59,644 nt of DNA from positions 1 through 59,644 of the forward strand of contig JAFIEY010000020.1 in assembly GCA_020832345.1 (NCBI GenBank), written 5' to 3'. Each line of letters opens with the position of its first letter. Positions within the stretch are counted from its first letter, which is position 1. This document shows positions 26,068 to 37,859 of this stretch, in pieces. This DNA comes from Cryomorphaceae bacterium. GTDB taxonomy: Bacteria; Bacteroidota; Bacteroidia; Flavobacteriales; Schleiferiaceae. A program made the translations under genes and the position numbers. Below the pieces are notes generated by a model that saw only the letters and a list, made by a program, of their open reading frames with translations, was not told the DNA's origin and did not search any database.

Positions 26068-28026
26068 TCATACATCCTGCCCTACCATTTTTTGTATCAA
26101 CTTGTGAAGTCCCATCAGTTGGTGCAACTCTTTCATAATCTCTGAAGTAGTGGCATCACTTTCTGACTCCAATAGTTTGGCCTTGCTGTCTTCGATGAGT
26201 TGGTGCAGCATTTTTTCTTTAAAGCGCAACACACTTTCGCGAACATTTTGTTCCAAGGTATCCATTTCGCTTTTTGGAAAAATCCCCTTGGCATTCCAAT
26301 CACTCAACCGATATTTTTCCTCCGTAAGGTCGATTGCTATTTTTACACATTCTTGATCTTCACTGCGGAGAAATTGCTTTTGCTCCGGCAATGGCTCACC
26401 TTCTAATACGGCTGTTTTATATGCTTCGTAAATATGGAAAAATAACTTTTCCTGAAAACGCAAACCATCCGCCTCTATTTCATTGACAATATATGACGCT
26501 ACAGATTCTTCTTCTTCCGCGGGTTTTGAAAGCACACCTTCTTCATTGATGAGCCTAAATCGGCAATTGGTCTGACCGAAGTTTAACAACAACTTACACA
26601 GGTGAGCTTCTTGGCTATAGGTGGTGGATTTTTTTGCCTGATGAACGGTCTCTTCGGTTTTCTTGTGGATAACCGAAATGTTTTCCGCGGGCGCGGCTTT
26701 TTTGGAGGCGTGCTCCTTTTCCACCTGTTTGGACCGTGCCCGATTCACTTCACTAAAGAGCAGATTTTCGTCGGTGTCCAGCAACCGGCTACTTTCACGA
26801 ACATAAACATCGCGATCCACTTCCGACGGCATTAGGGATAAAGTCCGAACGACTTCGCGAATGGCCTCGGCCTTCATCATGGGGTTTCCATCGGCTTCGG
26901 CCAAAAGGAAGTCCACTTTAAACAAAAGGAAGTCTTTTACTTCTTTTTGCAAGAAATCGTGCAGCTCTTCGCGACTATGACTTCTCGCATAGCTGTCCGG
27001 ATCCTCTCCTTCCGGAAAAAGCAGGGTTTGCACCCGGAGTCCTTCGCGCAAAAACATATCGATTCCGCGCATGCTGGCCTTAATCCCCGCAGCATCTCCG
27101 TCAAAAAGTATGACCACATTTTCCGTGAGTCGCTTGATTTGTCTGACTTGCTCTTCGGTCAGGGAGGTTCCGCTGGTGGCAATGGTATTTTCAACCCCTG
27201 CCTGAGAAAAGCTAATCACATCGGTATAACCTTCAACTAAGTAACAGCGGTCGTTTTTTACGATGGATTTCCGCGCCTGATACAATCCGTAGAGGAGTTT
27301 ACTTTTATTGTAAATCTCACTTTCGGAACTATTGATGTACTTGGCAATTTTTTTATCGGTCCGCAAAGTCCGGCCACCAAATCCGGCCACCCTTCCACTC
27401 AAATTGTGAATGGGAAACATCACGCGCTCCCTAAATCGGTCGTAAGGGCCGCGGTCGTTTTCCAATACGAGCCCCAATTCCATCAAAATCTTTGGGTCAA
27501 AACCCTTTTCTCGCGCCGCCTGATGTAGCGCATCGGATTGCTTCACGCTATACCCGAGCTCAAAGCGCTTGATGGTTTCGGTACTGAACCCGCGCTCTTT
27601 AAAATACGACAACCCAATACTTACTCCCTCTTCGGATTGATGCAGCTGGCGAACAAAGTGTTTGGCGGCAAACTCATTGACGAGATACAGACTTTCCCTG
27701 CGAGATATGGCCTCTTTTTGCTCGTCGGTTCGTTCGGTTTCTTCAATTTCAATCCCGTACCTTTCCGCCAAATGACGGAGGGCTTCGGGATAGCTCATTT
27801 TCTCCAGCTCCATTAAAAAACCCACCACATTTCCACCGCTTCCGGAGCTAAAACACTTATAAATTTGTTTGGCCGGAGAAACGTAAAAAGAAGGCGTTTT
27901 TTCGTTGGTGAACGGACTTAAACCCCGAAGATTACTACCCACCCGTTTGAGTTGGACAAAATCGGCAACTACCTCCTCTATTCGGGAAGTTTCAAAAATT
28001 TTGTCAATGGTGGATTGTGTAATCAA
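26068..28026 (-). CDS. dnaG: DNA primase DnaG
   Basis: The 652-residue protein synthesises RNA primers at the replication fork. The N-terminal zinc-ribbon region reads GLSPFTNEKTPSF and YKCFSSGSGGNVVGF. The usual four ligands are reduced to one Cys, the others being Ser/Thr, which I know as common in Bacteroidota primases. The TOPRIM core follows: YLVEGYTDVISFSQAG (catalytic Glu), VILFDGDAAGIKA and the acidic triad region EGEDPDSYA. The C-terminal 200 residues are the helicase-interaction region. Length is normal for the family. Confidence 0.97.
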   Translation of the reverse strand: MITQSTIDKIFETSRIEEVVADFVQLKRVGSNLRGLSPFTNEKTPSFYVSPAKQIYKCFSSGSGGNVVGFLMELEKMSYPEALRHLAERYGIEIEETERTDEQKEAISRRESLYLVNEFAAKHFVRQLHQSEEGVSIGLSYFKERGFSTETIKRFELGYSVKQSDALHQAAREKGFDPKILMELGLVLENDRGPYDRFRERVMFPIHNLSGRVAGFGGRTLRTDKKIAKYINSSESEIYNKSKLLYGLYQARKSIVKNDRCYLVEGYTDVISFSQAGVENTIATSGTSLTEEQVRQIKRLTENVVILFDGDAAGIKASMRGIDMFLREGLRVQTLLFPEGEDPDSYARSHSREELHDFLQKEVKDFLLFKVDFLLAEADGNPMMKAEAIREVVRTLSLMPSEVDRDVYVRESSRLLDTDENLLFSEVNRARSKQVEKEHASKKAAPAENISVIHKKTEETVHQAKKSTTYSQEAHLCKLLLNFGQTNCRFRLINEEGVLSKPAEEEESVASYIVNEIEADGLRFQEKLFFHIYEAYKTAVLEGEPLPEQKQFLRSEDQECVKIAIDLTEEKYRLSDWNAKGIFPKSEMDTLEQNVRESVLRFKEKMLHQLIEDSKAKLLESESDATTSEIMKELHQLMGLHKLIQKMVGQDV

Positions 28027-28089
28027 GGGGAGAGAATTTTACGCGAATATACAATGGTCACAATTATACGTATCGCCATAATAACACAA

Positions 28090-28121
28090 AACCCAAAAAT
28101 GACATCAGCCATTTTCGGGTT
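28090..28121 (-). terminator. Candidate terminator after sdhB
   Basis: On the minus strand AACCCGAAAATG, an 8-base loop and CATTTTTGGGTT form a 12-bp stem with one mismatch, followed by TTGTG. It lies 65 bp downstream of the sdhB stop (28186) and upstream of dnaG. The T-tract is weak. Confidence 0.45.
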
Positions 28122-28185
28122 ATGCGGTTAGCGTTTTACAAAAATTATTTTTACCAATCCTTGTATAATGATCTATAAAGGTGAT

Positions 28186-28938
28186 TTAATCCGGGCTGCT
28201 AAGACTGGCCCCCATATACTCCCTATTCATCCGAGCAATATTCTCCAAACTAATACCCACGGGGCATTCCGCTTCACAGGCCCCTGTATTGGTACAGTTT
28301 CCAAATCCCTCAAGATCCATTTGTTTGACCATTTTGCGCACGCGATCCTTGGCCTCTACTTTACCCTGGGGCAGTAAGGCAAATTGGCTCACTTTAGCGG
28401 AAACAAATAACATGGCGCTGGAATTTTTACAAGAAGCAACACACGCACCACATCCGATACAAGTGGCTGCATCGAAAGCGCGATCGGCATCTCTCTTGGG
28501 CACGGGAATGGCATTGGCGTCAATGGTGTTGCCGCTGGTGTTTACAGAAACGTAACCACCCGCTTGCTGAATGCGGTCGAACGCACCTCTATCCACCACT
28601 AAGTCTTTAATCACCGGGAAGGCTGCTGCCCTCCAAGGCTCTATAATCACCGTTTCCCCGTCATTAAAAGACCGCATGTGCAACTGGCATGTGGTGATTC
28701 TCTTGCCCGGACCGTGTGCTTCTCCGTTGATAAACATGGAGCACATTCCGCAAATTCCCTCACGACAATCGTGATCGAAAGCCACGGGCTCTTTTCCTTC
28801 GGCAATCAATTTTTCGTTGAGTACGTCAATCATTTCCAAAAACGACATTTCGGGATTGACATCAGAAACGGGGTAGGTTTCCATGTGTCCTTTATCGTCG
28901 GGACCGTTTTGTCGCCAAATTTTGAGTGTAAGATTCAT
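28186..28938 (-). CDS. sdhB: Succinate dehydrogenase/fumarate reductase iron-sulfur subunit
   Basis: The 250-residue electron-transfer subunit carries three clusters. The [2Fe-2S] ligands are Cys58, 63, 66 and 84 in [15 protein letters not shown]. The first ferredoxin motif [11 protein letters not shown] covers 160-170, and the second set is Cys215, 221 and 225 ([14 protein letters not shown]). It passes electrons from SdhA flavin to the membrane cytochrome. It is the last gene of sdhC-A-B, 21 bp after sdhA. Confidence 0.96.
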   Translation of the reverse strand: MNLTLKIWRQNGPDDKGHMETYPVSDVNPEMSFLEMIDVLNEKLIAEGKEPVAFDHDCREGICGMCSMFINGEAHGPGKRITTCQLHMRSFNDGETVIIEPWRAAAFPVIKDLVVDRGAFDRIQQAGGYVSVNTSGNTIDANAIPVPKRDADRAFDAATCIGCGACVASCKNSSAMLFVSAKVSQFALLPQGKVEAKDRVRKMVKQMDLEGFGNCTNTGACEAECPVGISLENIARMNREYMGASLSSPD

Positions 28939-28959
28939 ATCAGACTATTTTTGTCGCGT

Positions 28960-30960
<2,001 letters not shown>

Positions 30961-31006
30961 GGAAATGATTTTTTGCGTTTCACGTTGTAGGTCAACGATT
31001 TTTCAG

Positions 31007-31690
31007 TTAGAAGAACAAAAACATATATACGGGAATGATGGCAAAAAGGGCCGGAATCGCCACCGCGAAGATTTGTCCTACCTTCTTAATAACGGGTGTG
31101 TATTTAGGATGATTCACACCTAAAGATTGAAAGGCACTTTGGAAGCCGTGCCAAAGGTGAAAGCCAATGGCGATCATGGCGACGACGTAAATTAAAACGT
31201 GTAACCAAGCAGTAGAAGCTGTGGTGAAGTAGGTTTCCACTACGGTGTATAAATCTTTATATCCGTTGGCCATAGGCAGTTCGCCAAACTTCATTCTCCA
31301 CCAAAAAGTGGCCATGTGACCCACAATAAAGAGCAACACAATGGTTCCCAAAAAGGCCATATTGCGCGAAGCCCAACCGGAATTGGCACTTGGTTTTTCG
31401 TAATGGTATTTTACCGGACGGGCTTTCCTGTTTTGAATGGTCAGTAAAAAGCCGTCAATGGCGTGAAACAAAATACTGGCATATAATAGGTAGCTGGTGA
31501 TTTTGATCACGGGGAAAGTGGTCATAAATTCGGCGTAGGCATTAAAATTATCCCGTCCGGCTTCTCCCATCAAAAGAACGAGATTACCCGCCAAATGCAC
31601 CACCAAAAAGACACTTAAAAATAATCCCGTGAGGGCCATCCAATACTTCTTCGCCAGAGATGATCCCAAAATTGCAGACTTCGTCGCCAT
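31007..31690 (-). CDS. sdhC: Succinate dehydrogenase cytochrome b558 subunit
   Basis: I use the ATG at 31690 (MATKSAILGSSLAKKYWMAL) rather than the frame start at 31771, which lies in the promoter. The 227-residue protein has five membrane segments with conserved haem-ligand histidines (VVHLAGN, LFHAIDGF, VGHMATFWW, GFHLWHGFQSA). It anchors SdhAB and exchanges electrons with menaquinone (type B family knowledge). First gene of the operon, 46 bp before sdhA. Confidence 0.94.
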   Translation of the reverse strand: MATKSAILGSSLAKKYWMALTGLFLSVFLVVHLAGNLVLLMGEAGRDNFNAYAEFMTTFPVIKITSYLLYASILFHAIDGFLLTIQNRKARPVKYHYEKPSANSGWASRNMAFLGTIVLLFIVGHMATFWWRMKFGELPMANGYKDLYTVVETYFTTASTAWLHVLIYVVAMIAIGFHLWHGFQSAFQSLGVNHPKYTPVIKKVGQIFAVAIPALFAIIPVYMFLFF

Positions 31691-31739
31691 AATGATGTTT
31701 AGTTTTTTAGTCGGTAAACAGTACTGTATATTCGCAGCA

Positions 31740-31771
31740 CAAAAGTAAGGTGTAGATTGGGTCATGTGCAA
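31740..31771 (-). promoter_or_regulatory. Promoter of the sdhCAB operon
   Basis: On the minus strand TTG (31771-31769), a 21-bp spacer and TACTTTTG (31747-31740) match the Bacteroidota housekeeping sigma pattern. Transcription would begin about 45 bases before the sdhC ATG at 31690. Confidence 0.65.
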
Positions 31772-31845
31772 CCATGTTTTAATTTAGAATAATTCCAAGC
31801 ACCTTCACTTTTGTTAATTATTATTCTAAAAAATTGATTGTTTTT

Positions 31846-33135
31846 ATGAAGTATCACCCACTTCCAGCTGAACTGTTCATCAATAACCGCGATCGCCTAA
31901 AAAAGTTTATGCCCAAAGGCAGTATGGCTATTTTTAACGCCAACGACCTCATGCCCACCAATGGGGATGGAACCATGCCCTTTAAGCAAAACTCTGATTT
32001 GTTTCATCAATGTGGCGTCGATCAAGAGGAAACCATTTTGATTATTTTCCCAGATGCCCATCGCAAGGCGCACCGGGAAATTTTGTTCCTTACCGAAACC
32101 AACGATCACATCGCCGTTTGGGAAGGCGAAAAATTGACTAAAGAGGTTGCTCGTGAGCGCACGGGAATTGAAAATATTCAATGGCTTTCTGCATTTCCCG
32201 CGCTGATTAAATCCCTCATGAGTGAAGCGCAAACGGTTTTGTTGAATAGCAACGAACACCTACGCGCCAAAGTCGTTGTTGAAACCCGCGACATGCGCTT
32301 TGCCAAAGATTTACAGGAAAAATATCCGCTGCACAATTACGGACGTTTAGCACCCTTCATGCACAAAATCCGCTCTGTAAAAAATCCGCACGAAATGGAC
32401 GTCATGCGTCGGGCAGCGGAAATAACCACCCAAGGATATTTACGGGTATTAAAAACCATCAAACCCGATGTGACCGAGTATGTTCTGGAGGCGACCTTCA
32501 TGCACGAATTTCTCTCAAACCGCAGCGATGGTTTTGCCTATACCCCCATTATTGCCGGAGGGAAAAACGCCTGTGTGTTGCATTATATTGAGAATAAGGA
32601 TGTGTGTAAAGACGGTGATTTGATCTTGTTCGACGTGGGGGCGGTATATGCCAATCACTGCTGCGATGTCACCCGATGTTTTCCGGTAAATGGCAAATTC
32701 ACCGAAAGGCAAAAGGAAGTGTATTCCGCCGTGCTACGCGTGCAAAAAGCTTGTTTTGACTTACTTCGTCCCGGGGTATATTTGGATGAATACCACAAGC
32801 AAGTAGGCGAATTGATGACCGAGGAATTACTCGCGTTAAAATTGATTTCCCGAGAAGATGTCGATAAACAAGATCCGGATTGGCCGGCGTATAAAAAATA
32901 CTTTATGCACGGAACTTCGCACTTTATAGGACTCGACACCCATGATGTTGGCCTTTGGACAGAACCCATTCAGGAAGGTATGATCTTTACCGTTGAGCCT
33001 GGTATTTACATTCCCGAAGAAGGTCTGGGCATCAGAATCGAAGACGATTTGATTATCACTGCCGATGGTTACGAAAACATGACCTCGGGGATTCCCAAGG
33101 AGATTGAGGAGATTGAGGAGGCCATGCGCGGGTAA
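31846..33135 (+). CDS. pepP: Xaa-Pro aminopeptidase (M24B)
   Basis: The ATG at 31846 (MKYHPLPAELF) gives 429 residues; the upstream frame start at 31834 is less typical. The N-terminal domain (1-170) is creatinase-like. The C-terminal pita-bread fold carries the five dinuclear metal ligands: Asp in LILFDVGAVYANHCCDVTR (two), His in HGTSHFIGLDTHDVG, Glu in FTVEPGIYIP and Glu in GIRIEDD. It removes N-terminal residues preceding proline. Divergent from sdhC, sharing a roughly 150-bp intergenic region. Convergent with the next gene. Confidence 0.95.
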   Translation: MKYHPLPAELFINNRDRLKKFMPKGSMAIFNANDLMPTNGDGTMPFKQNSDLFHQCGVDQEETILIIFPDAHRKAHREILFLTETNDHIAVWEGEKLTKEVARERTGIENIQWLSAFPALIKSLMSEAQTVLLNSNEHLRAKVVVETRDMRFAKDLQEKYPLHNYGRLAPFMHKIRSVKNPHEMDVMRRAAEITTQGYLRVLKTIKPDVTEYVLEATFMHEFLSNRSDGFAYTPIIAGGKNACVLHYIENKDVCKDGDLILFDVGAVYANHCCDVTRCFPVNGKFTERQKEVYSAVLRVQKACFDLLRPGVYLDEYHKQVGELMTEELLALKLISREDVDKQDPDWPAYKKYFMHGTSHFIGLDTHDVGLWTEPIQEGMIFTVEPGIYIPEEGLGIRIEDDLIITADGYENMTSGIPKEIEEIEEAMRG

Positions 33136-33138
33136 TAA

Positions 33139-33198
33139 TTGAGTCTGCTCCAAAAAAGTCCCTTTCTGCCAAAATCTTCCTTTTTGGTGTGCACTCAA
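33139..33198. repeat. Short dispersed palindromic element (S-form), copy 1
   Basis: The 60-bp element is bounded by TTGAGTCTGCTCCAAAAAAG and CTTTTTGGTGTGCACTCAA, an imperfect inverted repeat. Its core is CCCTTTCTGCCAAAATCTTCC. It starts 3 bp after the pepP stop and ends 2 bp before the stop of the convergent glycosyltransferase gene, so it fills the gap completely and probably serves as a two-way terminator. Confidence 0.75.
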
Positions 33199-33200
33199 GT

Positions 33201-34304
33201 TTATATGAAATAACGCCATATCCCGACTATAAAAAGGATATAACACAAAAACTTCAACCCGGAGGCTTTTCGAAAGTGGATATTCACTTTGTAATTGGAA
33301 TAATTTGGCCGATGCAGGAGATGTTGCCATTGGCGGTTCTTTAAAAGACCCATCAACCTGCCTGCATCGGCTGAACCTCTTACCAAAACCACTTCGTGGA
33401 CATACCGAACACCCCGAAGACCGTGACTTCTGAGTTTGTTTAAACTTTCACTCAATAATTCCCCGGCCAAAACCCCTATGACCAAAACGGGTAATAACCA
33501 CCATTGGGAAAACAGCAGTCCGCCCACACCGATGAGCACACTGAAAAACAAAGCCTCGGCGATATTGGGAAAATCGATATACGATATTCCGGGAAACTTT
33601 CGAAATAGCACGTAATCGGCAAAAGACCAACGGAAAAACTGCGTATAGGAACGCTTTCCATTATTCCACCAATTGTGATAAACTTTGGTGTTGGATAAGG
33701 CTTTGAGCTTTTTACCCGTGGATGAGAATATTTCTAAAAAGAAGGCGAAATCTTCACCTCCACCCTTTTTGGGAAATTCCAAACGAAACCGGACGTCGCC
33801 TACCGCCGATCTTTGAATCATCACGTTTGACGTGGTGGCGCATTTGGCTTCGTCACTAAAACTCGCGTATTCAAAAAAATACAACATGCCTCCCACCTTT
33901 AGTCCGTGGGTAAAACTGTTTTTGGGTTCTGGGAAAACCGTTTCACCAAAAAACCCTGCATATTCAGGGTGATTCATTATCCCCGAGGTATAATTGATCA
34001 GTAAATCCTTTTCCGGTTTTACATCATCGTCCAAAAAGAGAATCCAGTCACCGATTCCCGCTTCAATTCCCGCATTTCTCGATTGTGCCGCACCGAGGTT
34101 AATGGCATTTTTTATTAAGGTGACATCCGGTTTTTCAAAAATATTCTGAAGGGATTCTGTAATTTGAATTTCCGGGTTGTCGGCAACAATATAAAAATGT
34201 ACCGTAGCATTTTCCGGCCTTTGCATTTCTACCATGGCCAGTAGGTATTCCGACTGCAAGCGATATGAGGGTATGACAACGTCTATGGAAATATTTTTGG
34301 ACAT
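33201..34304 (-). CDS. Family 2 glycosyltransferase with C-terminal membrane segments
   Basis: The 367-residue protein has a GT-A fold. It starts with DVVIPSYRLQSEYLLAMVEM, a nucleotide-sugar pocket GAAQSRNAGIEAG and the metal-binding motif LDDDVKPE (about 93-100). A GEDFAFFLEIF segment acts as the ED acid motif. From residue 245 there are two adjacent membrane segments (FFSVLIGVGGLLF, LLPVLVIGVLAGE) and a last hydrophobic tail. It is probably a membrane-bound transferase in cell-surface polysaccharide or glycolipid synthesis. It may be co-transcribed with the upstream minus-strand glycosyltransferase, 83 bp away. Confidence 0.88.
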   Translation of the reverse strand: MSKNISIDVVIPSYRLQSEYLLAMVEMQRPENATVHFYIVADNPEIQITESLQNIFEKPDVTLIKNAINLGAAQSRNAGIEAGIGDWILFLDDDVKPEKDLLINYTSGIMNHPEYAGFFGETVFPEPKNSFTHGLKVGGMLYFFEYASFSDEAKCATTSNVMIQRSAVGDVRFRLEFPKKGGGEDFAFFLEIFSSTGKKLKALSNTKVYHNWWNNGKRSYTQFFRWSFADYVLFRKFPGISYIDFPNIAEALFFSVLIGVGGLLFSQWWLLPVLVIGVLAGELLSESLNKLRSHGLRGVRYVHEVVLVRGSADAGRLMGLLKNRQWQHLLHRPNYSNYKVNIHFRKASGLKFLCYILFIVGIWRYFI

Positions 34305-34387
34305 TTGTTAGAATTTCATAAATGAGCGTTTTAGAGCATTAAATTTCAACCTTCTAAACTTACAGGAGAGAAGCTGAGGGATTTTAG

Positions 34388-35467
34388 CTAAATCAATTTG
34401 GACTTTAACACATCTAAATGGGTTTTTAGTTTAAACAATTGAAATGCTCGCCATCGAAACAGCATGCACTCAATTTTTTCTATGGCGGTAAACGGGCTTT
34501 TGGACGTGCCTTTACAAACGTGTTTTCGGGCGTAGTGAAACAATTTCTTTCGGTCGAAATTATCGAGATTGGGATTGAGGATGCTGTCTTTCATCCACCT
34601 GATCAAATGTTTTGATTTAAAAACCTGGTAGGATTGTAAAAACTTGGCGCAAATTTCCGGGCTTTTCTCGCCTTTTTCTCCGGTAGTGGAATTCTTGTAA
34701 ATGGCAAAGTCTTCCGGAAGAAGTTTATTCTCAATGGTTTTAAAAATCACCGAGATGTCCAAATAGTATTTTTTGCTGGGTTTATGGGTAATCGAACCCG
34801 GACGGTTAGTGATGTAATTGTAATTTTTATGGGGAGAAAAAGCGATGGATTCAGCGTGCATGATACATCCCATCATAAATAAAAAATCCTCGTGGAGCGA
34901 CTCCCCAGCAAATCTAATGTCGTGCTTTTTGATAAAATCCAATCGGTACATTTTTGCCCATGGAACTACCGGGATATAGGGTAACGTTTGATGGATAAAA
35001 TGTTTGGAAAGCATTTGGTTGTCACCGACAATCCTGTTGATGTTTTTCTCAGATTCTAAAAAATAGTCATTGGAAATTATTTTTCCTAAACTGAAATCGT
35101 AGCAATTGGGAAAGCCGACCACAAAATCGATGATATTGTTTAAAAGGTCACCAACGTAGTTTTCGATAAAGTTTGCATCCAAGTGATCATCCGAGTCAAG
35201 GAAGGTAATGAACATTCCGGTGGCGTTTTCTATGCCCATATTTCTGGCATTACCCGGTCCTTTTTTGGTGTTGTGAAAAAGCTTGATACGGGAATCCGAC
35301 TGCATCAATTGTTCGGTAATTTCCACCGTATCGTCACTCGAATTGTCGTTTACACAGATAATCTCCAATTCGCGATAGGTTTGCCCCAATACAGATTGAA
35401 TGCATTTATTCAGCAAACTACCCACATTATACAGTGGGATAATAATGCTGATGGTTGGCCTTTTCAT
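34388..35467 (-). CDS. Family 2 glycosyltransferase
   Basis: The 359-residue GT-A enzyme starts MKRPTISIIIPLYNVGSLLN. It has IICVNDNSSDDT as the nucleotide-binding turn and FLDSDDHLD as the DxD metal site (about 90-98). FAGESLHEDFLFMMG provides the acidic base region. The last 100 residues are basic and helical. Similar proteins at 36693 and 40841 share the PWxK/AWNK and HED blocks, so the three are paralogues likely adding different sugars to one polymer. Confidence 0.9.
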   Translation of the reverse strand: MKRPTISIIIPLYNVGSLLNKCIQSVLGQTYRELEIICVNDNSSDDTVEITEQLMQSDSRIKLFHNTKKGPGNARNMGIENATGMFITFLDSDDHLDANFIENYVGDLLNNIIDFVVGFPNCYDFSLGKIISNDYFLESEKNINRIVGDNQMLSKHFIHQTLPYIPVVPWAKMYRLDFIKKHDIRFAGESLHEDFLFMMGCIMHAESIAFSPHKNYNYITNRPGSITHKPSKKYYLDISVIFKTIENKLLPEDFAIYKNSTTGEKGEKSPEICAKFLQSYQVFKSKHLIRWMKDSILNPNLDNFDRKKLFHYARKHVCKGTSKSPFTAIEKIECMLFRWRAFQLFKLKTHLDVLKSKLI

Positions 35468-35495
35468 GTTGTGTTTTAAAAGTGTGGTTTAGTTT

Positions 35496-35552
35496 TGAGT
35501 CTGCTCTAAAAAGTCCCTTTCTGCCAAAATCTTTCTTTTTAGAGTGGACTCA
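35496..35552. repeat. Short dispersed palindromic element, copy 2
   Basis: The 57-bp element has TGAGTCTGCTCTAAAAAG and its near-complement CTTTTTAGAGTGGACTCA as ends (two mismatches over 18 bp). It shares the CCCTTTCTGCCAAAATC core with copy 1. It lies between divergent glycosyltransferase and methyltransferase genes. Confidence 0.75.
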
Positions 35553-36040
35553 TCTGTTATTGGGTTATTAAAATCATATTGCGAATTGACGGCCATAAAG
35601 GGAGTTTGAAAAAAGGTGATGGCAATCAATATATTTTATTCCGTTTTGTTGGTGTAAACCAGATTAAAAATCAATTTTTGATATTGCGAAATTATGAAAT
35701 ATAAATCTTTTGAAAAGGGAAAATATTTGTATTTTTTCAATCTAACCGCAACACTATTATATCTTTTCTGACATTTTATGTAAAATTTAAAGTGAAGCGT
35801 CTATCACATTACCCAGCCTACTATTTGGAGATCTTTGTTTTTTAGGCTGTTGTCATCACTGGAGAACCTCACCTATGAGTAAGGTTCATTATTTACAAGA
35901 TTAATAATTAATTTCATTTGTTTCATTTTAAATTGTCAACAATAATGTTTTCAATATTTTACCTCTTAAAATTTTTTCAAACGAACCAAATAAATTACAT
36001 TTGAGCACTCCAAATTTTTGTTGATTTTCAAAACTAAAAC
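35553..36040. promoter_or_regulatory. Leader region of the polysaccharide operon
   Basis: Two small hairpins are present: CAGCCTA/TAGGCTG (35814-35849) and GAACCT/AGGTTC (35864-35887). TACATTTG at 35996-36003 matches the -7 box, with only a T-rich stretch at the -33 position. The hairpins are upstream of this box, so they may belong to another transcript or to a terminator. No coding frame was seen in the roughly 490 bp. Confidence 0.45.
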
Positions 36041-36688
36041 ATGCTGAAAAAACAACTACGCCAACTGTTTCACCAATTCAAGTTTGAGCTATACGCCTAT
36101 AAAACTAGCAAATTGGGTGAGCGAAAAGCCAAAAGTTTTCATCATTTACCGGAAATAAAACTTCACCTCGCCTGCGGGGAGGTTTACAAAGAGGGTTGGG
36201 TAAATATCGATTTGTTTTCAAAAGGTGCAGACTTAAAACTGGATTTGCGAAGACCATTGCCCTTCCCCAATGATTCCTGTGATGAAATTTACTCCGAACA
36301 CTTTTTGGAACATCTATGGTTTCCATACGACGCATTGGATTTTTTGAAGGAACTGCATCGGGTAATTAAACCGGGCGGAAAAGTCGTTACCGGAGTACCG
36401 GATTCCGCTTGGCCCATGAAGTCATATTTTGAAGGCGACCATGCCGATTATTTTCGCTTGTGTAAAGAAAATAACTGGCATCCGAAAACTTTTAAAACAC
36501 GGATGGAACACATCAATTATCATTTTCGTCAGGATGGGGAGCATCAGTTTGCCTACGACGAAGAAACCCTGGTTTTAATTATGGAAAAAGCGGGGTTTAG
36601 TGAAAATACTTTACGGCCCTTTGACCCGGCAATGGATTCTATTTCCCGACAGCCGGGAAGTTTGTATGTGGAATCTTGTAAAGTTTAG
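36041..36688 (+). CDS. SAM-dependent methyltransferase of the polysaccharide locus
   Basis: The 215-residue protein has a class I methyltransferase motif I reading LHLACGEVYKEGWVNIDLF (about 43-61). DLRRPLPFPNDSCDEIYSEHFLEHL (motif II/III region) and RVIKPGGKVV follow, the usual pattern of small surface-glycan methyltransferases. It starts an operon running to 43976, with a 4-bp gap to the next gene. The acceptor (a sugar or lipid carrier) cannot be told. Confidence 0.85.
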   Translation: MLKKQLRQLFHQFKFELYAYKTSKLGERKAKSFHHLPEIKLHLACGEVYKEGWVNIDLFSKGADLKLDLRRPLPFPNDSCDEIYSEHFLEHLWFPYDALDFLKELHRVIKPGGKVVTGVPDSAWPMKSYFEGDHADYFRLCKENNWHPKTFKTRMEHINYHFRQDGEHQFAYDEETLVLIMEKAGFSENTLRPFDPAMDSISRQPGSLYVESCKV

Positions 36689-36692
36689 TGCG

Positions 36693-37859
36693 ATGCAACC
36701 CAAGGTAAGTGTAATTGTCCCTGCTTTTAATGTGGAGGCATTTCTGCCAAGATGCCTCAATAGTCTTTTGGAACAAACCCTTTGCCCGTTGGAAATAATT
36801 GTCATCGATGATGCTTCAACGGACAAAACGCCCCAAATTATCAGCATGTATGCGGAGCGTTATCCCAACATTATTTTTAAAACCATAGAAAAATCGGGAC
36901 AGGGTATTGGTCGAAATCTGGGGATGAAAATGGCCACCGGAAAATATATCGGATTTGTGGATGCCGATGATGGCGCCGAGAAAACCATGTTCGAAGAGCT
37001 TTTCAACCTCGCGGAAGAAACACAAAGCGACATCGCCTTTTGTCATGCAAAATGCATTGATGAAAACCGAAAGGAAATCGCCTATACGTATTACGACAAC
37101 GAAAAAAAACACTTTAAAAAATATCCGGAAAAAGTTTCGTTCAGTCATCGGGAAATCGTTCCACACTTATCGAATATGACGGTGGTGGCCTGGAACAAAA
37201 TTTACCGAAGGGATTTTATCGAACAACACCAACTGACTTTTGGGGACGGGATCATTCACGAAGATATTCCATTCTTTTATCGTTGCTTCGTCGCGGCGAA
37301 AAAGGTTTCGCTGATTCGCAAATCATTGTACAGATACACCGCCAATCGGCAGGGTTCCACCACCAATGCTGTGATGAGCACTTCCCCGAGAATGCTGGAA
37401 ATATTTGACGAAACGGAGTCGGCCATTGCGCCCTTTTTAAACGAGGAAGAAATTGCCCAACAATTTTATCACTTTAAAGCAACACAATTGATCTCTTTTA
37501 TCAATTATGCCTTTCAACGCCATATACTTTCAAATTTCACCAAAAAGCGATTCTTTTTACTCACCAAACAATCGTTTGCCCAAATCCCCGTTGCCTACTT
37601 AGATGGATTAGCCCGGGAAGAAAAGCGCATTTTCTATTCTGTAAAAAAAGGGAAACTGGGCGTATTGCGATGGATAAAATTTCGCGATATTGTCCGGTAT
37701 CATTTAAAAGATCCCAAACGAATAAAACCATTGCTGATTTGGGGCTGGCGATTGTTTTGGGGAAGTCTGGGTTATTATTGGTATAAATTTATGCGCCAAA
37801 TGCGTTCGTGGTATTATAAATTTATCCACAAGTTTAAAACGGAGGATGATGGAGTATAA
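36693..37859 (+). CDS. Family 2 glycosyltransferase
   Basis: The ATG at 36693 (MQPKVSVIVPAFN) is chosen because it restores the canonical start of the fold and follows the preceding stop by 4 bp. The protein has 388 residues, with VIDDASTDKT, GIGRNLGMKMA and the DxD-type FVDADDGAEK. FGDGIIHEDIPFFYR is the catalytic-base region. The C-terminus is strongly basic and aromatic (WRLFWGSLGYYWYKFMRQM), probably a membrane-binding helix. It overlaps the transporter gene by up to 14 bp. Confidence 0.9.
   Translation: MQPKVSVIVPAFNVEAFLPRCLNSLLEQTLCPLEIIVIDDASTDKTPQIISMYAERYPNIIFKTIEKSGQGIGRNLGMKMATGKYIGFVDADDGAEKTMFEELFNLAEETQSDIAFCHAKCIDENRKEIAYTYYDNEKKHFKKYPEKVSFSHREIVPHLSNMTVVAWNKIYRRDFIEQHQLTFGDGIIHEDIPFFYRCFVAAKKVSLIRKSLYRYTANRQGSTTNAVMSTSPRMLEIFDETESAIAPFLNEEEIAQQFYHFKATQLISFINYAFQRHILSNFTKKRFFLLTKQSFAQIPVAYLDGLAREEKRIFYSVKKGKLGVLRWIKFRDIVRYHLKDPKRIKPLLIWGWRLFWGSLGYYWYKFMRQMRSWYYKFIHKFKTEDDGV

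Noticed and set aside
26068-28026. Loss of zinc ligands in DnaG as a sign of decay
   Set aside because: From knowledge of the phylum, the reduced ligand set is common in Bacteroidota primases, and the TOPRIM residues are intact.
31691-31771. 27-residue N-terminal extension of sdhC
   Set aside because: It covers the promoter (TTG-N21-TACTTTTG) and lacks resemblance to the family; the ATG at 31690 fits better.
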